This document shows, piece after piece, positions 10,499 to 13,852 of a DNA stretch of 13,852 bases. Below the pieces are notes generated by a model. The model worked only from the letters and a program-made list of their open reading frames with translations, did no database searches and had not been told where the DNA came from. The position numbers were made by a program, and so were the translations under genes. Origin of the DNA: an uncultured Clostridia bacterium (lineage in GTDB: Bacteria > Bacillota > Clostridia > Lachnospirales > Anaerotignaceae); contig CAMQRG010000038.1 of assembly GCA_947036475.1 (NCBI GenBank), forward strand, positions 1-13,852, written 5' to 3'. Position 1 is the stretch's first letter; every line of letters begins with the position of its first letter.

Positions 10499-12403
10499 TT
10501 ACAGTTTTTGGTCGAACAGCTTGTAATACTGCCAGTTCCGCAGTATTTTTACGGCTTCGCGTCTTTCTTCGGAAAGCGCATCTGTATATGCACCCCATTC
10601 ATCTACATAAATCGCCCCTGCACAGACAGGCAGTTTTTTGCGCAGCTGACAGCTGTAATCATAGAGCGGAGAAAGGCCGTCCATACCAAGCAGTTCCGTC
10701 AGCAGAGAGCCCAGAAAATGCGAGCTGATAACGCCGTTTTCCGGCAGTTCCGCCTTCTCTGCTGTCTGTTTTATATCGCATAGCTCATTTGCCGCATCAT
10801 TCTGCCAGATGAGGAACGGTGTCTGGTACAGTGCAAGCTGCTCCTCAAGGGTTCCATCTGCGTCAATAGGATAGTCCAGCAGGCTGAAAAAATCCATGCC
10901 GTTGGAAAAGCCTGGCAGATGGTCGCCGAAATAAACAAGCACAATCGGCTCGGGAGATGTTTTGGCAAACCGCCATAGCCGCCCCAGCTGTTCGTCCGCA
11001 TCAGAAACGCCTTGAAAATATTGCCTGAGAAGGTCTGTTTCCACAGGGGAAAGCGCTGTGTCTGTGGAAAAATTGGGCGGCAGCGCACCGTATTTTTCTT
11101 CATAGGGCGCATGGTTCTGTATGGTTACGGTAAAAGAGAACAGTGGTGCGTTCGTTGTACGTATATGCTGGCGGAAAGTCTGGAAGATTTTATCGACAGC
11201 GGCCTCATCGCTGATAAATTCGCCTTTGCCCTGTTTTTCCAAATCAAAGGAATCCTCTGAAAAATAGCAGGCGTCAAACCCCATATGAGGATAGACGTTC
11301 TGGCGGTTATAAAACCACGCGTCGCCGGGGTGGATAGCAAGCGTATCATAGCCAATCTGTCGCAGGCGGCGGGGCAGCGCGTCAAATTCCCTGTGTATGA
11401 AATTGTAGGAAGGCAGGGAGCTTCCCAAATAACGTGTCGGACAGGCGGTCAGTACGTCATATTCCGTATTGGAAGTCCCTCCGCCGTAGTTCGGTACTGC
11501 GATATGCCCGCTGACTGCGTTTTCCTCGGCGCAGATAGCTTTGAACTGTTCCAGCGGGTCGCGGTAGCCTTCAAAGCTGATATGTTCATTTTCGCTCAGG
11601 TCGGAAAAGCCTTCCCCCATAATCATAAAGATATGGGGCTTTTTATCCGTATTGACGGAAACCGGCTGTCCTTCCAGTGCTTCAAAAGCCTCGGCGATAT
11701 AGCCGTTTGGCTCTTTGACCTGCATGGCGTTTGCCTGATGCAGAAAAGAATAAATCAGCCCGCGGGAACTGTATTGGTTGACCTGAAAATTGGGGTTGCC
11801 AATTGTAGGAAAGCTGTCATAAAGCGGCTGGCTGTTATAGCAGAAATTCAGCAGGAGCGCGCAGAGCAGAACGCCGCCAACACCTTTCAGCCGGGCCTTT
11901 GGGGCAAATTCGTGTCCTTTGGCAAGCAGAAGGGCCAGAATCAGCAGGAGCAGGAAAAAAATAATGCCGAAACCACCCACGAGCAGTGTAAAATCAGGGA
12001 AGGTCTTTAATATGGCGAGAGCTTCTTTCACCAGCGTTAAGTCGGTGGGGAGAAGCGGTTCCTGCCGCATGGAGGATTTGATTCTGTCAGCAAGGGCCAT
12101 TGCTACGAAAAGTCCGGCGGTAAGCCCCGCAGAAAAAACCATTCTGCGGCTGATGTAATATAAGAGGAGCATCACAAGAAGTACCGGCAGTACGTTCAGA
12201 AGCAGCAGAAGCGGATGGTGCAGGAAATTTACCGCCAGCAGATATACATGTTCGGAAGTAATGGCGCAGATGATTCCTGTTATGGCAAGCGCGCAGCAAA
12301 AAAACGGCAGGCCAGTCCGCAGGAAGGGGGAAAGGGTTTTTGCCAGTTTTTTCAATTTGGGAAGGATACGGCGCAGAAAACTGCGGGGTTCCTGCTCAGA
12401 CAT
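10499..12403 (-). CDS. LTA synthase-like membrane sulfatase-fold phosphotransferase (634 aa)
   Basis: The protein has a basic cytoplasmic N-terminus, about five membrane helices (near 30-50, 63-85, 88-106, 138-161 and 174-188) and a large extracellular alkaline-phosphatase/sulfatase domain from about 255. This is the layout of lipoteichoic acid synthase (LtaS), which moves glycerol phosphate from phosphatidylglycerol onto a growing polymer. Catalytic landmarks are present: Glu264 in GEGFSDL, nucleophile Thr310 in GGGTSNTEY, His431 in QNHAPY, and Asp494-His495 in FGDH, corresponding to Glu255, Thr300, His416 and Asp475-His476 of S. aureus LtaS. The ATG at 12403 follows AAAGGAG. It is a single gene with its own promoter and terminator, divergent from the LCP gene. 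It could make LTA or add phosphoglycerol to another surface glycan; the sequence does not settle which. Confidence 0.88.
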   Translation of the reverse strand: MSEQEPRSFLRRILPKLKKLAKTLSPFLRTGLPFFCCALAITGIICAITSEHVYLLAVNFLHHPLLLLLNVLPVLLVMLLLYYISRRMVFSAGLTAGLFVAMALADRIKSSMRQEPLLPTDLTLVKEALAILKTFPDFTLLVGGFGIIFFLLLLILALLLAKGHEFAPKARLKGVGGVLLCALLLNFCYNSQPLYDSFPTIGNPNFQVNQYSSRGLIYSFLHQANAMQVKEPNGYIAEAFEALEGQPVSVNTDKKPHIFMIMGEGFSDLSENEHISFEGYRDPLEQFKAICAEENAVSGHIAVPNYGGGTSNTEYDVLTACPTRYLGSSLPSYNFIHREFDALPRRLRQIGYDTLAIHPGDAWFYNRQNVYPHMGFDACYFSEDSFDLEKQGKGEFISDEAAVDKIFQTFRQHIRTTNAPLFSFTVTIQNHAPYEEKYGALPPNFSTDTALSPVETDLLRQYFQGVSDADEQLGRLWRFAKTSPEPIVLVYFGDHLPGFSNGMDFFSLLDYPIDADGTLEEQLALYQTPFLIWQNDAANELCDIKQTAEKAELPENGVISSHFLGSLLTELLGMDGLSPLYDYSCQLRKKLPVCAGAIYVDEWGAYTDALSEERREAVKILRNWQYYKLFDQKL

Positions 12404-12470
12404 GGGAACATCTCCTTTATTATAGGTGCTGATAGGGGGTTTTTATGCCGGCACAGTGCAGCATTCGGAT

Positions 12471-12499
12471 ATTATACGAAAAAACCGGCGAAATGTAAA
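12471..12499 (-). promoter_or_regulatory. Sigma-A promoter of the LTA synthase-like gene
   Basis: On the minus strand TTTACA (12499-12494) and a perfect TATAAT (12476-12471) are 17 bases apart. RNA should start near 12464, giving a leader of about 60 nt that ends in the AAAGGAG site before the ATG at 12403. Confidence 0.85.
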
Positions 12500-12667
12500 G
12501 GTAATACTGCTTAAAATTCGGAAAGAAAACATAAATCGGGCAGAAAGAGTGCGGGTATCATCGCAATTTTAAGAAATTTGTAGTTTTATTGCGTTTGGAA
12601 TTGTGTATAATAATGGAAGGAATGCACATGAAAAAGGCGGCAGTCCTAAAAAATGGAAAAAGCGATA
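12500..12667. other. Spacer between two divergent envelope-gene promoters
   Basis: The whole gene-free stretch from 12404 to 12781 holds the two divergent promoters and their leaders. The part between them is AT-rich and contains a further TATAAT at 12606-12611 with only a poor -35. I see no supported gene or clear operator in it. Confidence 0.45.
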
Positions 12668-12696
12668 TTGTCAGCTTTTGCGGAATTTGCTATAAT
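12668..12696 (+). promoter_or_regulatory. Sigma-A promoter of the LCP-family gene
   Basis: TTGTCA (12668-12673) and TATAAT (12691-12696) are 17 bases apart, with TGC directly before the -10 giving an extended -10 element. RNA should start near 12703, about 80 bases before the ATG at 12782. Confidence 0.85.
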
Positions 12697-12781
12697 AATA
12701 GGATTACAGCAAATCTTTAGGCGAAAGCTATTCTGTTGCGAGGAAATAACAGGATAAAATAGAAACAGGGGAACGCATATT

Positions 12782-13806
12782 ATGGGAGAAAGACGAGCAG
12801 ACTACAACCGGCACAGAAGGCAGAATGATGATTACCTGCGTCGGCAGGAGCGGCAGGAGCGTCCGCGCCGCCAGCCCTATTCGCAGGAGGAATGGCGCGA
12901 TAATCCGCGCAGTGCGGCGCGTGCGGCTGAAAACCGCCGCATCTATCAGCAGAAAATGCAGCAAAGGCGTCGGGCGGAAAAACGTCATCGCCGCAGAAGC
13001 ATTCTTCTGGTGGTATTTTTGGTATTGCTGCTGGCAGGGACATATGCTGCTGCCAAATTCTATGTCACGATGGATAAATGGCAGGCGAAAGCAGAAAAGC
13101 CGGATTTTGTGGCGGCTGCCGCCGCGCCTACGGAAATCGAGGACGAAATCATAAACGTCGCACTGTTCGGCACAGATGAGGATGGTTTCCGGACGGATGT
13201 GAACATGCTTGTCAGCTTCAACACAACAACAAAGGAGCTGCATCTGATTTCCGTACCGAGAGATACCAGAGTGACGATGACGCCGGAAATGATAGATTAT
13301 CTGGAAAAAAACAACAAGTATGTGCCGGATAAAACGGGCGTATACGGCCAGTGTAAGCTGACAGAGCTGCACGCGTATGCCGGAAAGGAGAACCGCAATG
13401 CTTTTTCTGTCGCCATGCTGGAGGATATTCTTGGTGTGCAGATAGATTATTATGTGAAAGTCAATCTGGACGCATTCCGGCAGATTGTAGACGCTGTGGG
13501 CGGCGTGGATTTTGATGTGCCGCAGGATATGTACTGGGATATGAGCGATAACGGCGGCCCGGTCATCAACCTGAAAGCTGGCATGCAGCATCTGGACGGT
13601 GCGAAGGCGGAACAGCTTGTGCGCTTCCGCATGGGTTATGCCGCAAAGGATCTGAAGCGGATAGAGGTACAACAGCAGTTTATACAGGCTTTGCTGCAAA
13701 AAATTTGCAGTACGGACACGCTCCTGCGGAGCATAAACGAGTTGGTAAAGGTTGCTCTGGATTGTACGGAAAGCGATATCACTCTGTCAGAAGCATTGAA
13801 ATATGT
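12782..13806 (+). CDS. LCP (LytR-CpsA-Psr) family glycopolymer ligase, 3'-truncated at the contig end
   Basis: LCP enzymes transfer lipid-linked glycopolymers, such as teichoic acids or capsule, onto peptidoglycan on the outer face of the membrane. Residues 1-72 are cytoplasmic and very rich in Arg and Gln; one membrane helix follows (about 73-94); the LCP domain begins near 124 (INVALFGTDEDG). Landmarks are SVPRDTRV at 157-164 (Arg160, Asp161, Arg163) and RFR (281-283) followed by KDLKRIEVQQQF (289-300), the arginine-rich pyrophosphate-binding signature. The start follows AGGGGA nine bases upstream. Genomic coding stops at 13806 after about 341 codons. The frame stays open to 13852, but those 15-16 residues (VCLLYTSDAADD and on) are translated adapter. 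The true C-terminus is missing; since the core domain is nearly complete, the lost part may be short. It is divergent from the LTA-synthase-like gene, consistent with envelope-polymer assembly. Confidence 0.9.
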
Positions 13807-13852
13807 CTGTCTCTTATACACATCTGACGCTGCCGACGACTCCTTACGTGTA
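13807..13852. other. Illumina Nextera adapter left on the contig end (artefact)
   Basis: Positions 13807-13825 are the 19-base Tn5 mosaic end CTGTCTCTTATACACATCT. Positions 13826-13839, GACGCTGCCGACGA, are the rest of the Nextera read-1 adapter in reverse complement. Positions 13840-13847, CTCCTTAC, are the reverse complement of the Nextera i5 index GTAAGGAG (N505/S505 as I recall it), and 13848-13852, GTGTA, begin the reverse complement of the P5 primer. The order is exactly that of a read running off a short insert. It is not genomic and should be trimmed. Confidence 0.98.

Noticed and set aside
12613..12720. Possible 30-35 residue peptide upstream of the LCP gene, starting MKKAAV
   Set aside because: A GGAAGGA site precedes the ATG at 12628, but the strong LCP promoter lies inside the frame and the only upstream -10 (12606-12611) would start RNA in or after the binding site. 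No support for expression.
13636..13821. Minus-strand frame beginning MYKRQ
   Set aside because: Its start lies in the adapter and the rest is antisense to the LCP gene.
13807..13825. Tn5 mosaic end as a natural transposon insertion
   Set aside because: The mosaic end is followed directly by Nextera adapter, an index and P5 sequence, so it is library-derived.

Overview
The window looks like ordinary chromosome from a Gram-positive anaerobe of the Bacillota, most likely class Clostridia. The evidence is the RpoB and RpoC sequences (no large E. coli-type insertions, acidic tails), strong sigma-A promoters with 17-base spacers, AGGAG-type ribosome binding sites, and envelope genes of the LTA-synthase and LCP families. 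I cannot name a genus with confidence. No CRISPR array, transposase, prophage, tRNA or rRNA gene is visible. The right edge is not genomic: the last 46 bases are Illumina Nextera adapter.

Layout, left to right. At 90-257 (+) lies a 55-residue ribbon-helix-helix protein. It converges on the rpoBC operon, and both share a bidirectional terminator at 292-331. rpoC (335-3973, -) and rpoB (3991-7878, -) are 17 bases apart and are read leftward from a near-consensus promoter at 8238-8266, through a long leader of about 350 nt with nested stems and a U-run. The usual neighbours of rpoBC in Bacillota (rplJ-rplL upstream, rpsL-rpsG-fusA downstream) are absent. The gap 7879-8570 also holds a promoter pointing right, inside the rpoB leader, and a 14-base palindrome.

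From 8571 rightward a translationally coupled pair encodes the queuosine-pathway enzyme QueH and a ten-helix EamA/DMT transporter. After them comes a stretch of about 400 bases without a gene, holding a chain of short GC-rich hairpins (10160-10308) and a perfect 23-bp inverted repeat that serves as terminator for both converging genes. A leftward LTA-synthase-like membrane phosphotransferase (10499-12403) and a rightward LCP-family ligase (12782 to the genomic end) are divergent, each with its own strong promoter. Both act on cell-envelope polymers.

I found no convincing undescribed defence or mobile system. The points most worth following are the rpoBC leader and its isolation from ribosomal-protein genes, the strongly acidic RpoB tail, the hairpin-rich intergenic element, the queH-transporter pair, and the adapter, which creates a false protein C-terminus.
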